A DNA stretch of 64,000 nucleotides from Stictocephala bisonia (GCA_035578905.1 JAQJVL010000001.1:3030001-3094000); one strand, 5' to 3'; positions 10,373 through 24,708 are shown, numbered from the stretch's first letter. The notes: generated from the letters alone by a model not told the origin. A program made the numbers and translations.

Positions 10373-11896
10373 GCAATGCAAACTCCTTGAACCGGAGTGT
10401 AGTTCAATTTGTTCTCGCCTGACTTCACCAGTAGAAGGAAAATTGTATGGCACATCTACATGCAGTTTTTTACTTGTATTAAGTGCTAAAATAGCTGTTG
10501 CATTTATAGCTAAAATCAATCAACAATTTTACGTATGCTAAAAAAAATTATTTTATGTTCCAGGTGAGAAAGTGCATTATAGTAGATATTTCACAACAAA
10601 ATTAGTATGGCACATAAGTGACGACAATACGAGGCTCATGTTTGATGGTGAGGACTTTGTGGTGTGACAGAGAGGACACTTCACGTTGTGTATAATTGCA
10701 AATTGAATACACATCTACATAAGAAGTACAGAACCCATGTTGATCATTCAGCCTGGCGCAGAGCTTGAAAATGCTAGTTCAATCAATGGCAGGTAGACTG
10801 TGCGGGGCTTCTTTCCTTCAAGTTAATGTTTTTGAGAGAGAGTGCATTGACTTTATCTGCCGCGCTCTGCCTGTACTCAAAGCAGAACACTCTCTTGGCG
10901 ACTTATTAAACCTAAAGAAAACAGGCTTTTTACCATAAAGGTTTTTCTTCCTGCTCTTGGTGACGTTCTCTGGCCAATTCTGCAATGCAGCTGAGCGTTC
11001 AAGTAGTACCACATCTCTTCCTTCCCCTGTGCTGTACTTTGTACAAGCGATTCCTTTGTTTAAAACATATCCCTGTAGATTTGGTATTTAATAATCCATT
11101 TAAATGTTTACATAATATAAAATGGTACAGAAATTATAATTTTCAAATAATGAAATTAATATAAATTGTTTGAAATAACTTATATTTTTAATTTAGACTT
11201 CAATTATACATCGACTTTTATCATTGAGCAAATTCATATTCGTGTTATAAAAATGTTTGTTATCCTTTTGAAATTGTTAAAATTTGCATAATAGTTATTT
11301 GTTAGTTTGTAATATTAAAATTAACGCTAATCATTAGGATTTGTGAGATGTATAACTTTGAGTCTAGGCAATATAACTGTGTGTGCCAAGATGATATTTT
11401 GAAAATAATATCTTAGCTAAATTTATTTAAATTTAAAATGTTGATTTTAAGATGTAAATTTGAAAACAACAATAATAGGTACCAAGTATCTCTGGCAAGG
11501 TGCAGTTAGGCATGGACCGTACATGACATCTCCTACCTCGCCGAGAGTATAGAGATTTTTGTGTCCACTGTCGATAGCTCCCCCCCATGCCTTTTACATG
11601 CAATCAATCCATCGTGCAGTAAGGTTCGCTTGCTTCATGAATCTGTTGTTCCGAATCTCTTAGTCATTAGTTATTTTAGTTACATTCTACTGATATTCAG
11701 CTTACCGTATTATCTCGTGGGGAAGACGACAATGCCAACTTAAGAATCGACCTATTTTTCAGTCGAATCTGTCACTGACACTTTTCTGAATAAACATTAT
11801 GCCACTAATATTTCAGGAAGTATTTATAAATTATAAAGATAATATTTTTAAATGCTTTCCATATTATATAACCACTAAAGTTATGAAACCTCTTCG
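10373..11896. other. No feature supported
   Basis: AT-rich with a more balanced patch at 10600-11060. That patch includes an unrecognised 64-codon minus-strand frame at 10818-11012 without known domain. Confidence 0.5.
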
Positions 11897-12437
11897 AAGA
11901 GGCCTCTTCGTTTAAGAGTCTTCAGAGGGTGTCGGCCATGTTTGTTTTAATTCCATAAGAACAACGTTATTTTTGAACCGGACATACGATCACACGTATC
12001 TAAATTAAATAGTTTTTTTTTAACGGATTTGTTCCAAACAGATTGCATTTGATCAAGAATGAAATTGCGCGTTGGAATTGTTTTACGAATTCCTAATTAG
12101 TTTTATAGCAAAAATATAACAAATATTTAGTTTGTAGTTTATTCTTACCTATTTTTTTGCATAGGCGTACCTATTTTCCTATTTTCCTATTACCTAGTAC
12201 CTATTTTCAAATAGTATATAGTACCTATTTTTCCTAGTACCTATTTTCAAAACTAGGCGTATGTATTCAAAATATCAAAAGCAAATCCAATGCGCAATAT
12301 GATAACATTTAAAATGACACCTCATACACAGCTTTTGGTCAATAAATAACGAAAAAATATAGATTCGCAAATAACATTGCTCTTATGGGATTAAAACCAA
12401 CATGGCCGACAGCCTCTAAGATTCTTAATGAGGTCAA
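11897..12437. mobile_element. About 540-bp MITE-like element with about 80-bp inverted ends
   Basis: GTCGGCCATG.TTGTTTTAAT.CCATAAGA near 11930-11970 is mirrored by TCTTATGGGATTAAAACC and CATGGCCGAC at 12380-12411, with matches continuing outward to about 11904 and 12434. The arms are diverged (roughly 75-80 percent by eye). The interior holds an imperfect CCTATTTT-rich stretch at 12148-12250. The exact ends and target duplication are uncertain. Confidence 0.5.
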
Positions 12438-13429
12438 TAAATCCTGAGCAACGTGTACAGTGAATTGTGTTCGGGGAATCACCAGCACGTAACCTCTGAC
12501 ATTGGACTGGGTCGTTCACTCCTCTGCAAGAAAAATCAAGGAAGATCCTTTTCAACGGTCTGCAGATTTAGAAGGAAATTAGGTAGTTAGATATCTGTTT
12601 GGTTTGCTTCAACCTTAAGTCACAGCCGGTGATCAATTGGATTATTATCGGTGCGCGCTCATGTTACAAGGCTGTTAGCCAACTGGCTCGCAGGGAAATC
12701 CGCACTCAACCAGAGACTGTGCAGGGTTCACGATCATAATCCTTACTTTTTAGAAAGTGTTCAATCAAGCGCTTGGTATTCCACAATATATTAACTCATC
12801 AGGGTCGAGTCTCGTTAGAGGACATCCTTGATGGAAACACACTTACACGTTTTATCTATTAGGTCATTATGTATACTGTTTATCACATAATAATGAACAC
12901 ACGCATTATTATACTTGTGTGAATGAAGTAATTCAATAGAAAAAACTATCTTCAAGAATTATAGCTCGTGTAGGACTTTATACACCTTGTAAATATTTAT
13001 TTATACAAGTATATATACAGTATTTGGACAGTTTTTGCAATTTATATTTTTTAATCAATTTTACTTGTTGTAAATAATCCAAATTCCACTTTTATAATGA
13101 CTTTTATAGCAAAAACAATAGACAAAACTTGATTATTTTTAATCTAGTTTAATTGTAAAAAAAGCATTCTCTTTTTACGTGGGGTGGAACTTTATGATAA
13201 ATTCCTATTTGCTGTACTTTTTACACATCAAGGTATATTTATCCTTACATTTTTGCTCATTCTATTTATTTTTCTCGGTATTGACCGTAACAATTAGTCC
13301 TCCGGGCCGGATCATCACATCCAAAAGTTGAGTAAATCTATTTCGTGTTACAAATCAATATTCTGATCCATTTTAAGCAATCTCAATTCGGGGTTGACTG
13401 TGAGTTATTTACTGATAATGCTGGTTTTA
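12438..13429. other. No feature seen
   Basis: 12440-12740 is of balanced composition but gives no recognisable protein. The remainder is AT-rich. Confidence 0.5.
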
Positions 13430-14060
13430 TGCAGCACGTTCCGTATTCTCGTTCCGGAATATAGACGTTGACGCGTCCCGCGTCTGTCACGCGTTTTCAT
13501 GATGTTGGCTGACGCGCGTCAGCTCGAGTCGCGCGTATGACATTTAGGTCAATTTTACTGCTGTGTTCCCAAACTGAAACGGTGGGGAGCTTATATTGTA
13601 CTATTGTTTGTGCAGTTGTGCTCGTGTAGTGCTGACTGCTTGTTGACAATTTGAAACTTCGACACTTTCGCGATATACATGTTATATTATTTATTATGTA
13701 AGAAACCCCGTAAACGAAGGGACATTTCATAAATAAAGTAAGATTTCATAGATACGTGTTTTATAAAAGGGACTAATGTAAAATTGTAGAAATGTGGGAA
13801 ATATTACACCTAGAACCCTTGAATGCCAACAATAACAAATACCTGTCCACTGCTCTGTCGCAGAACGCCGAACGCGCTGTATAAATGCACATATTTGATT
13901 CTACGTAATTAGAGTGAACGCGCCACACTTTTAGAACGCACGTTCTTAAAGACTGCCACGGTTATCTAGAGAACTCGCGTTCCTCCGGGGATACAAATTG
14001 ACGCGCGTTCGTGCATTTAATTTAACTAGAAACACGGCTCGTGTGTAGTGGGACGCGAAA
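13430..14060. other. CpG-dense island in AT-rich DNA
   Basis: Two CpG clusters (13437-13545 and 13855-14060) stand out from surroundings that are nearly free of CG. The first contains a perfect 16-bp palindrome, GCTGACGCGCGTCAGC, at 13508-13523 and further GACGCG motifs; the second has repeated GCGTTC and GACGCG. Candidate readings are a gene promoter or 5' exon, or the ends of an unrecognised transposon. No TATA box, start codon context or domain supports a gene here. Confidence 0.4.
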
Positions 14061-14239
14061 CGTTTTATGTTTGACTGGAAGCAATCATCTTAAATACGCG
14101 AACTCAAGATTAATCAGCATTTGAGCTGCAATTAATTTTTTTTAATCTAAAAAATAATGTTACATTGATATTAACATTTGTGTTCTATTTGTTGTGTTGT
14201 CAACTTTTATTCATTGTATTATTTTATTTACAAAAAAAA

Positions 14240-14700
14240 GGAAGATCTTAAAAGTAAAGCTTGCACTGGAAACCATGAAAGGTTATTTCGTAAGGTACAG
14301 GGTACTTTAGAGATGATAAAATCTTTGCCTAAATATGTAGATGTATTCTTAGCTGGAGTATAAAAAGCTGCAAAAGATTTTAAATTGTTCAAGGACGTTT
14401 AGGATATGCTGTAAGGCTTGATTTACATATTACTTCAGAGGAGGTACCCGTAGGTGCAGTGTCAGGTTCTTATGATGAGCTTTATTATGAGGAAATAGCA
14501 GTCTCAAGTTATTGTAGCTGAAAGGAAAAAACTTAACGTAGAGCCTAAACTAAAGACAATGTTACTACTGTAGCTCATGACTTGCACCTAAGCCACCACT
14601 TATTGATATGCCTATGTTCAAGGGTGATCTTGACAATTTTCCAGCCTTTAGCAATCATATGTGTGCTTTGTTTAGTACAGTAGGCTATATTTTTAATTAA
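14240..14700 (+). pseudogene. Degenerate BEL/Pao-like gag fragment
   Basis: The clearest piece, 14591-14685, reads KPPLIDMPMFKGDLDNFPAF followed by SNHMCALFS. It resembles the LPK(I/L)xLPxFxGDxxxWPxFxxxF start of the gag-associated domain common in BEL/Pao retrotransposons. Upstream, in other frames with several stops, are pieces such as YDELYYEEI and a helical lysine-rich segment. No LTRs, protease or RT were found beside it. The call rests on one motif plus context. Confidence 0.45.
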
Positions 14701-15884
14701 CTTTTTTAGTAAACTCTATCTTTCTGAAAAGAGAGAAAATAGCTTTGATAACTGAAATATAGGTCAGGCCACGTCCTTCAGATGGCTCTGATTAATTTTT
14801 TTTATGAAACTATAACAAACAAAATTGTGAATATTTTTATGACATTTTAATGAGTTATTAAATGTTCTAATGCAATATATTATTAACAAGTGAGTTATTT
14901 AGTTGAGTATTTATGCAGTTTCTAGGCGCTTTGCCACTTTTTTATCACCAGAGGGAAAAAACACATTTTACACATCAAAATCAAAATGTTTGAAGATGTC
15001 ATTTTCGATACATCTCCGTTATTTTTCTTGATTTCTTCATAACTTTTTTAAATTTCATATATTTTTTTGTTGAACATGTATTTGAAAACTATTTTGGTCT
15101 ACTACAATAACTTCTTTAAGATATCACAGAAAAAACTAATTTCGAGGCAAATCACCAATGATGGCCATATGCACAACGATAGTAGGAGCTATGACTAACC
15201 ACAAAAATTTAATTCGCACACATTCTCACCGGAGGACAGGCACCCAATTTTAACGTAAATTACGAATTTTGGTTGATTAAATACACTAGAGGTGATAAAA
15301 AATAACTTAATTTTAAGATAAGTTAGGTTATATTTTTAGGTACCGTAAGTAAAAAAGTGTATTTTCGGTGAAATTTTATTAAAACCCCAATCATATATTC
15401 ATATTCAGCATGAAAAATGGAAAAAATGGTTTAAAATACCGAGTATTTTGAAAAGCTGGGTTTTATTATAAAAAAATTTTTCAACTGTCTGTAAAAAAAA
15501 TTAAAATTGTCGTGGTTAAAATCAACCTCTGTAAGAGATATTAACTCATATTTCACAACTTTTTTAACCAGAAGTCGTGTTTTTACGTCTAGAAAGTACA
15601 TAATGACCTTTGATTGTAGTTATTCGATATTGTGGTGCAACAATTTGTTTAGTCACACGGAATTGCATGAATAACTGGCTAAACACCTGTTATCTTTAAT
15701 CAACTATTGCACACAGGGTCCAGTTAACGCTATCTTTTCTCGGAATGTAGCGATACAGGTATCAGCCGAACGGTCCATATCTCTGCATTCGCTGATTACT
15801 TGTTGGGGCAAGTTTGGATCATGAAAATCCTAATCAAACACTATTTTACATGAAATACACTGTTTCTAAACACTTCAACATTTC
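14701..15884. other. No feature seen
   Basis: Very AT-rich, stop-dense sequence between the gag remnant and the 59-bp array. Confidence 0.5.
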
Positions 15885-16421
15885 GAAACAAATAATTTAT
15901 AATTACAGTGACACAGTTTATACAATAGTGGTCGTGTTATTTTGAAACAAATAATTAATTATTACAGTGACACAATTTATACAATAGTGGTCGTGTTATT
16001 TTGAAACAAATAATTAATTATTACAGTGACACAATTTATACAATAGTGGTCGTGTTATTTCGAAACAAATAATTTATAATTACAGTGACACAATTTATAC
16101 AATAGTGGTCGTGTTATTTTGAAACAAATAATTAATTATTACAGTGACACAATTTATACAATAGTGGTCGTGTTATTTTGAAACAAATAATTAATTATTA
16201 CAGTGACACAATTTATACAATAGCGGTCGTGTTATTTTGAAACAAATAATTAATTATTACAGTGACACAATTTATACAATAGTGGTCGTGTTATTTTGAA
16301 ACAAATAATTAATTATTACAGTGACACAATTTATACAATAGTGGTCGTGTTATTTTGAAACAAATAATTAATTATTACAGTGACACAAATTATACAATAG
16401 TAGTCGTGTTATTTTGAAACG
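15885..16421. repeat. 59-bp tandem repeat, about 9 copies
   Basis: GAAACAAATAATT recurs every 59 bp (15885, 15944 and on). Each unit continues with TTACAGTGACACAATTTATA, then CAATAGTGGTCGTGTTATTTT. Copies are almost identical, with occasional TTTATAATT for TTAATTATT and single substitutions, indicating recent expansion or homogenisation. Confidence 0.95.
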
Positions 16422-18010
16422 ATTTACGTAAAAAGGTAAATTCCCCGGACCTTTTATGACAGTAATATTTGTGACAGTCTGCATATTTCCTAACCTTTGG
16501 CATAGTTAGGAAAATTTAATTAAACGCAGCATTTTAATACTGCTGGCTATTTATTACAAATTGATAGTTGTTGGCAATTCTTTGCTAATCGAGTAAAGGC
16601 CACTTGAAGTCACTTTCTCTTTTCCTAACGAGTCTTGTTGCCTCAAAACATAATAAATCGTGGAATAAATATGTCAAATTCATTTAAATGTTCCCCAAAT
16701 TCAAACTATTTTTTAAATAAATATACTAATGAAAAGTAATCAAATGTGTTGCTCTATTAAACTCGTTTTAGTTAAATGAAAAATTATTTTTATATTTCTG
16801 ATAGATATATGTAGGCCTACTACGATGGATATGTTATGAATAAATTGAAACAGAGGTTAGGTTGCAATAATGTACTGCTGATACTGATAGCATTTTCAGC
16901 TTTTTCCCCCCTTCCAAATATATGAATAATAAGTTATTTTGGTAATTATTGGTGGAAAGTTTGAGTTTGAGTTTGGGGGAAAGCTAAAGAAATTTGACCA
17001 AGACAAATTTAGCCATTTCAACCTCAAGAGTCATATATCACACGTTTTTGGGATAGTTTTTAAAGAAATAAGTTGCCTAAGGTAAAATAAAGGTGATTAC
17101 AAGAGAATTGTTCATGTTCTTGAATTCCAAGCCCTTAAATACTACAAAGGAGATTTAGTTTCAGGTAATGACAATTATGGTAGATTAATTCATATTGAAT
17201 TTAATTCTGAGATTGTGTACAAGGTCTATTAAAAAGATTTTCTCAAATCAAAAGTATAACACAAATCTTGAATAAACCGTGAATTAATTTCCTTCCATAT
17301 AAATGAGCCAGTTACTCCCAGTTATCAAAACATTGCAAGGCTCTCCAAATTATGTAACATATATGTAACACATTTATATTTTTGTTTTATTTACACTATA
17401 CTGCCCCTTTGTTTGGTTTTTGCCAGGTTGTTAAATGATTTTATTTGTATATTATTTATAATTGTTTATTTTTATAAATATATATATATTATTGTTTTGT
17501 TACAATATTTATCATATTTATTATTCATAAATATTGTTACATGTTTATTGTACTGTTTTGATTGTAGTTTTGGCATTTGACTGGTGAGTATCATTATTTA
17601 GCCTGTGTTCATGTTACGTACTTCCGGTTAGAAAGATAAATAATAATTGTACTTAAACACACAAAATATCAATTCTTTATTTCAATAAAATATTATAAAA
17701 AATGTATGCTTAGTATTAAAATTGTATTAATATACTCTTAAACTAGAGAGAAAAATTAATATAACATTGTAAAATATGTAAATAGCAAATAAAATATTTT
17801 TTAGTTTGACAATTCAAAAACGAGAGATTTTTAACAGTTTTGGACTTTTATTTGAAAATCTTAATAGGCTACCAGCCTGGTATTGATAAAATAATGTTTT
17901 ATCTCTACATACATCAAGATATATGACAAAAAGACAAAGGGTTGGGAGATTACTTATTCCATTGAGTAGAGATGTTTTCGGTACGAGGGGAGGTTTTATA
18001 AGTCTGGATA
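16422..18010. other. No feature seen
   Basis: AT-rich unique sequence. Short open frames around 17814-18146 overlap the next element and are not convincing genes. Confidence 0.5.
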
Positions 18011-18262
18011 CCTTGAAGGGGGACGCGATAAAGTGTCCTAAAGACAAACTGAGCCAGTTTAGGTGGGACAGATTGTCGTTGGGACACTTTGTCCGCAGCG
18101 TGCAAAATTCCAAGATGGCCCAGGTTGTCCTTTTGTGAACAAACAAACTGGATCATATTCCTGAGTGGTTCAATTTGACTTTGGTTCACTTTGTCCTCGT
18201 TGGATTTTAGAAAATGGTCCAGTTTGTTGTTGGGATATTTTGTCCGCGTCCCTCTTGAAGGT
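18011..18262. mobile_element. About 250-bp MITE-like element with about 45-bp inverted ends
   Basis: The left end reads CCTTGAAGGGGGACGCG, the right end reverse-complemented CCTTCAAGAGGGACGCG. Both continue inward with a GACA..(G/A)T.TCC block and ACAAACTG.(G/A)CC. The block GTTGGGACA..TTTGTCCGC is repeated inside. No target duplication is clear. Confidence 0.5.
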
Positions 18263-19337
18263 TAGGAGCGAGCTACGGTTAGGCCTTCAAGAAGAGTGGT
18301 CAGCCTAGGATAGGAGTGGGATGATGAGGTGACAGCACGTAGGAAGCAGGCAACCTGGGACCCAGGAAAGAAGGCTCCAAGGAGACAACAAACCTAGCAC
18401 AGAAAACTGGCTCAGAAGGAATCAATAAGAACAAGAACCATTGAATGGCTAGCTATAGGCTATAAGATCATTAGGTCAACTAGTTGTTTGATGAGCGGTA
18501 AAGAGGGGAAGCTATTTCAACCATATGGTGTAAAATGTTATAAAAGTGTTACACCCTCTGGAGGTGTAAAGCCTCCGTGCAAATGGCTGAACAGAGGCTG
18601 CCGTCACGGCTCTTATCACTGTTAGCAGTTGCAAACTGATGCAGTATAAATTGCAAAATAAATTTGCAGTAGTGTTAGGTTTAATTGCATTCGTGAATAA
18701 TCATAACATACAAATCAAATATTTTTATGTTATAAGCATTCATGATCGACCGTTGCAGATGCAAATATTTATTCAAGACACCTTGATTATTTGTTAATTT
18801 GTTGGTTTAGAATACCCAAACTCATAAAATTTGTATAAAGCACAAAAATACTTTTAATACCTTAGGACAAATGGGTCCACAAACCAAAATTAGATATTTT
18901 GGGAGCAACTCAAAACTTTCTAATGCAAAGCTCCATCATGTTACACTTAAGTGCAAATTACAGGTATCTATCCCAACACTATCATGTATGGTGGCAATAA
19001 ACAACCGCTGACATGTTTTGTTATTGTTTAATGCCTGTTATTAAAGAAAACGTTAAAACACTTCCCAAGTTGTTTAGCAAATTTGTATAAAAGTAATTGA
19101 AAGTTATCAATAATATATTTTACGGCTTTTATCAAATGCAAACGCTTCCTGTATGTTCATATAAATTAGCATTTTAATTTGAAGGGGTTTAAGTTTACAG
19201 TTTTTTTAACGAACCAAGACATGTTTGATAATTATTGCATAGCCATACACCGTATGGAACCATTCTTAACATTTAATTGGCACCCCAAAAAGTTATAGAC
19301 AATGTTTGCAAAAATTGTCTATAACATTTGTTGTTAT
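18263..19337. other. No feature seen
   Basis: 18265-18420 is purine-rich and of balanced composition, possibly the tail of a retroelement, but no motif is recognisable. The rest is AT-rich. Confidence 0.4.
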
Positions 19338-20297
19338 TTACGATTCAGTTGATATTTACGTATCACCTTACTCATAAACACACCCTTTATTAGGAACATT
19401 ACGTATACAGTTATGATTCTGCTGATATTTCCCTATCACCATACTCATTAACGCACACTTTATTAGAAACGTTACGTATACTGTTATAATTTTGTTGATA
19501 TTTTTGTATCGCCATACTCATATATACACTCTTTTTGAGAACACTACGTATCCTGTTAAAGTTTTGTTGATATTTTCGTATCGCTATACTCATAAATACA
19601 CCCTTTATTGAGAACATTACGTATCCTGTTATAATTTTGTTGATATTTTCGTATCGCCATACTCATAAATACACCCTTTATTGAGAACATTACGTATCCT
19701 GTTAAAGTTTTGTTGATATTTTCGTATCGCCATACTCATAAATACACCCTTTATTGAGAACATTACGTATCCTGTTAAAGTTTTGTTGATATTTTCGTAT
19801 CGCCATACTCATAAATACACCCTTTATTGAGAACATAACGTATCCTGTTAAAGTTTTGTTGATATTTTCGTATCGCCATACTCATAAATACACCCTTTAT
19901 TGAGAACATTACGTATCCTGATAAAGTTTTGTTGATATTTTCGTATCGCCATACTCATAAATACACCCTTTATTGAGAACATTACGTATCCTGTTAAAGT
20001 TTTGTTGATATTTTTGTATCGCCATACTCATATATACACCCTTTATTGAGAACATTACGTATCCTGTTATAATTTTGTTGATATTTTCGTATCGCCATAC
20101 TCATATACACACCCTTTATTGAGAACATTACGTATCCTGATATGATTCCGTTGACATTTTTGTAACGCCATATTTATAAACACGTCATTTATTAGAAACT
20201 TTAATCCTGTTATAATTTTGTTGATATTTTCGTATCGCCATACTCATAAACGCCCTTTTTATTAGGAACTGTACGTGTCTTGTTATGATTCTGTTAT
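19338..20297. repeat. 73-bp tandem repeat, about 13 copies
   Basis: GTATCCTGTTA recurs at 73-bp spacing (19621 to 19694 and on). The unit includes TTTTGTTGATATTTTCGTAT, then CGCCATACTCATAAATACACCC and TTTATTGAGAACATTAC. The central copies are near-identical while both ends degrade progressively, typical of arrays maintained by unequal crossing-over. Confidence 0.95.
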
Positions 20298-21181
20298 ACA
20301 AATCGTGCTATGAAGGGGTTTTTATCGTTTTAAGGCTAATATGCCCCATTATCTGACGATTTAAAACGATAGACCGGGTATCAAGTTGAAAATTCAAGAA
20401 ATTGTATGACTATGTTTCTCAACTGTGAAATTGTTTTATTTTATTTTATTTAACTGTAAGAAATGTTTTCTATATCTAAATAGACGGTGAAGTTAAAACT
20501 TGTGAATTTTTCTTTTCAAATAATCGTTAAGCAACCAACAATATTTTAAACTAAACATTTAAATCTTTATTTTTATTAATTTTGGAAATAAGTTTTAAAA
20601 GAAAGAAAATTTCTCCAAAAAGATATATATATTAAGTGTCATTACCTACAGCCATAGAGAGGGCCTAATGTAATTCTTTATGTTATAAAACGTATTTTAC
20701 ATCGTCGGAGATAACATGAAACTTGGAGTTAAAGAGACGAGACGTTCGCTTTAATAATAATACTATTTATATATTGAAGTATTAATTAGTGTGCTTTTAT
20801 TTTGTTACATATTTTATTCTGTTATTATGAATATATAAATAACAAAATAAAATTACAGAAACAGTCTGACTTCAGCCTTGTTAAGACCTATAGATCAGTT
20901 AGTTTAAATCAAAACAATATTTAATTTATTTTAGTATTTTTTTATAGTAATTATTTTAAAGACTACTTGGCTTATGTTATATATGTAAATAATTATGGAA
21001 ACCAAAGAATTTATCGAGCATTGTTGGGGTTTTAAACCCTTTATTACAATGATTTTGGTTACAACACAGGTGGATTGTTTTCTAGATAAAACACTGACGT
21101 TCTTTTCGTTTTACATTTTGGTACACGCAAAAACAATCTTGCTGTCAACATATCAGATACGACGACAATTTAAATCATGAT
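20298..21181. other. No feature seen
   Basis: AT-rich unique sequence; the short frame at 20995-21180 is not supported as coding. Confidence 0.5.
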
Positions 21182-22062
21182 TGAGGGTACTAGAATGAAA
21201 AGAGGGTATCTCCACATTTGGTCAAATATCAGGCTGTTATTGTTTCTGATTGAATGAACGATGCTCTATTTGGCTACAACGCCAGAAAAATTTAAAAAAT
21301 GTTAAGTCCCATAGATTTTTAAGTTTGAAATTTACTGTTAGTATTAAAGAAAGGTATATCCATCACCAGTTATATTCAAAACAAAGTTTATCCATTTCAA
21401 CCAATCACAAGCATTGCTTAGATCACGTGGTTTGCAAATTGTAAGGCAACCAAGAATAGTTCAGGAAAACACAAGTGAAGAGGAGAAACTAACATGCGTA
21501 GAACAAATAGTTGAGTCAGAGGAACTTATCATTTGACAGATTAAACACTCTTTAATGCTAAATAACATGTTCTCTTGTTATTTTTAAAATAAATACAAAT
21601 TTAACTTTAATTTGTTGTGAAGCACGATATAATAATAACTATAAAAACGTTAAAAATAAATGCTGGTTTTTATTAAAATATAACCTAAATGAGGCAGTGA
21701 TTTTTATAATTTTGTGGTCAAAAATTAAGGAATAAAATTATTATTTTCATGATCTGACGAATGTTTCAATGTTCTTGTGTTTCGTAAGTAAATAAATGAT
21801 ATCACCGATTTACAAACAAAAGACGATATATCCAGCATTTGGGATCAAAAAAGGGTATCTCCAGTGTTTTACATAATTGTTCTCAAAAACTAACCTAAAC
21901 ATGTATAATTTTTATTTTAAGAATGGTGTATGTATATTTTTGTCTTAATTTAGAAGAAAAGTCTAACTCCCTAAGACTTATGGTTATTGTGCTACAGTTT
22001 TTTGGCTCTCCTGTAAAATTTGCCAGACCGGAGATACTCGCTTTTGATTCTAGTACCCTCAA
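21182..22062. mobile_element. About 880-bp element with TGAGGGTACTAGAAT inverted ends
   Basis: The left end TTGAGGGTACTAGAATGAAA and the reversed right end TTGAGGGTACTAGAATCAAA match over the first 33 bases at most positions, including a shared GTATCTCC box. Variants of GGTATCTCCA also recur inside (around 21354, 21826 and 21854), like subterminal binding sites. No transposase frame is seen. The superfamily is not assigned, as flanking bases give no clear duplication. Confidence 0.55.
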
Positions 22063-22195
22063 TTGGAAATATAGTTGATTGTTATTTATGTGTGTGTTTT
22101 TCTTTTTTATTATTTTTTTAAACCAGATATAATTCGTTATAATGAAATGTTCAATAAGTACTTTATCAGAATCTGTGTACAAGTAATACGAAAAA

Positions 22196-22272
22196 CTAAT
22201 TTCTAAGAAGATCCTTCCTTAGAAATTAGAAATGTTCATGGCCTTCCCTTTGTCTGATGGAAGGCCATGAAC
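22196..22272. other. Two adjacent perfect short hairpins
   Basis: CTAATTTCTAAG at 22196 pairs with CTTAGAAATTAG ending at 22229 (12 bp, 10-nt loop). Five bases on, GTTCATGGCCTTCC at 22234 pairs with GGAAGGCCATGAAC ending at 22272 (14 bp, 11-nt loop). Too short for a typical miRNA precursor. Confidence 0.7.
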
Positions 22273-22466
22273 ATAAATCAGGAAAATAACAAGTCATAAA
22301 AGTGGTTAAATCCTTAGACATTACTCTCTCTTTAGTTATAATTAAACGTTCATTGTTTGTTGAATTACATAATATTACATATATGTTAATGTATGGTCAG
22401 ATATATTCTAATTTAATTCTTTTACTACTCAAGCTTCTGTTGAAGCTCTAATACTTTTTTTATTAA

Positions 22467-23052
22467 TGTGGTGCAATCGGTTTTCAGCGAGTTAATTATT
22501 TCCCAATTTTATAATCAAAATTAGATAATGTACCTTTCCTTGAGACAGGAAAATTAAAAAAATTATTAACCTCTTCATTAGAGATTGTGGCCTTTATGAA
22601 GAGGTGCATTAAGCTGATTTTAAATCAACTATAAGACAAAACCCTTCAAAGTACAAATTTAAATTTTTATAACTACGTTTATTACACATGATTGAAATGA
22701 TTGACATGTTTTTCATTTTTTAAATGTAAAAGTATTTACAATTTTAAAGGTAAAAAATACCCTTTTTAACCCTCAAAATTTTAGATATTTATAGATTTTT
22801 TTAAATTAAAAACATGTTAATCCCTTCAGTTATGTGTATTAAACGTAGGTATAAAAAATTAAATTTGTACTTTGAAGGGTTTTGACTTATAGTTGATTTT
22901 AAATCAGCTAAACTCACAACTTCATAAAGGCCACAATCTCTAATAAAGGGGTTAATAATTTTTTTATTTTTCCTGTCTCAAGGGAAGGTACATTAACTAA
23001 TTTTGATAATAAAATCGGGAATTAAAACTCACCGAGAACCGATTGCACCACC
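22467..23052. mobile_element. 586-bp palindromic MITE with TTAA target site
   Basis: The ends are TGTGGTGCAATCGG and, reversed, GGTGGTGCAATCGG, flanked on each side by TTAA (22463-22466 and 23053-23056). The arms are long, about 230 bp each, and mirror around 22760. They carry AACCTCTTCATTAGAGATTG and its mirror, and TGATTTTAAATCA. The TTAA duplication suggests mobilisation by a piggyBac-type enzyme. There is no coding capacity. Confidence 0.6.
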
Positions 23053-24429
<1,377 letters not shown>

Positions 24430-24486
24430 ATTGCCAACTAAATTTCAAATTTTCATAAAAAAAGTATTCTTTAAAATCCTTGAGTC

Positions 24487-24708
24487 TTATTCTGTATACC
24501 CTTCATCCTGAAGACCCTCAGGTTCGTTGAATGTCCTGGATGACTCTGAACGCACGACATTCGGGTCAAGTTTGAAAGTCAAGTAGGACGGCCAAGGCTT
24601 GCAAATTACAACCGGTTTGTGCAGCTCTGATCTTGCAAATTTTACATTGGCAAATTGGCCAATAGTAGACCATTCTCGAACCTGGATTACCTTAGTCTCA
24701 GTTTTCAT
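24487..24708 (-). CDS. Unrecognised open frame, possible relict exon
   Basis: 73 codons starting with ATG and ending VRSESSRTFNEPEGLQDEGY-TE. Composition is balanced and it is free of the AT-driven amino acid bias of random frames nearby. I recognise no domain. It could be the last exon of a gene or a piece of a mobile element. Confidence 0.25.
   Translation of the reverse strand: MKTETKVIQVREWSTIGQFANVKFARSELHKPVVICKPWPSYLTFKLDPNVVRSESSRTFNEPEGLQDEGYTE

Noticed and set aside
15885..16421. Centromeric-type satellite
   Set aside because: Only about nine copies of a 59-bp unit, with unique flanks; a local array rather than satellite DNA.
18548..18568. Hairpin TTACACC...GGTGTAA as a regulatory stem
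   Set aside because: A 7-bp stem is expected often by chance in 64 kb.
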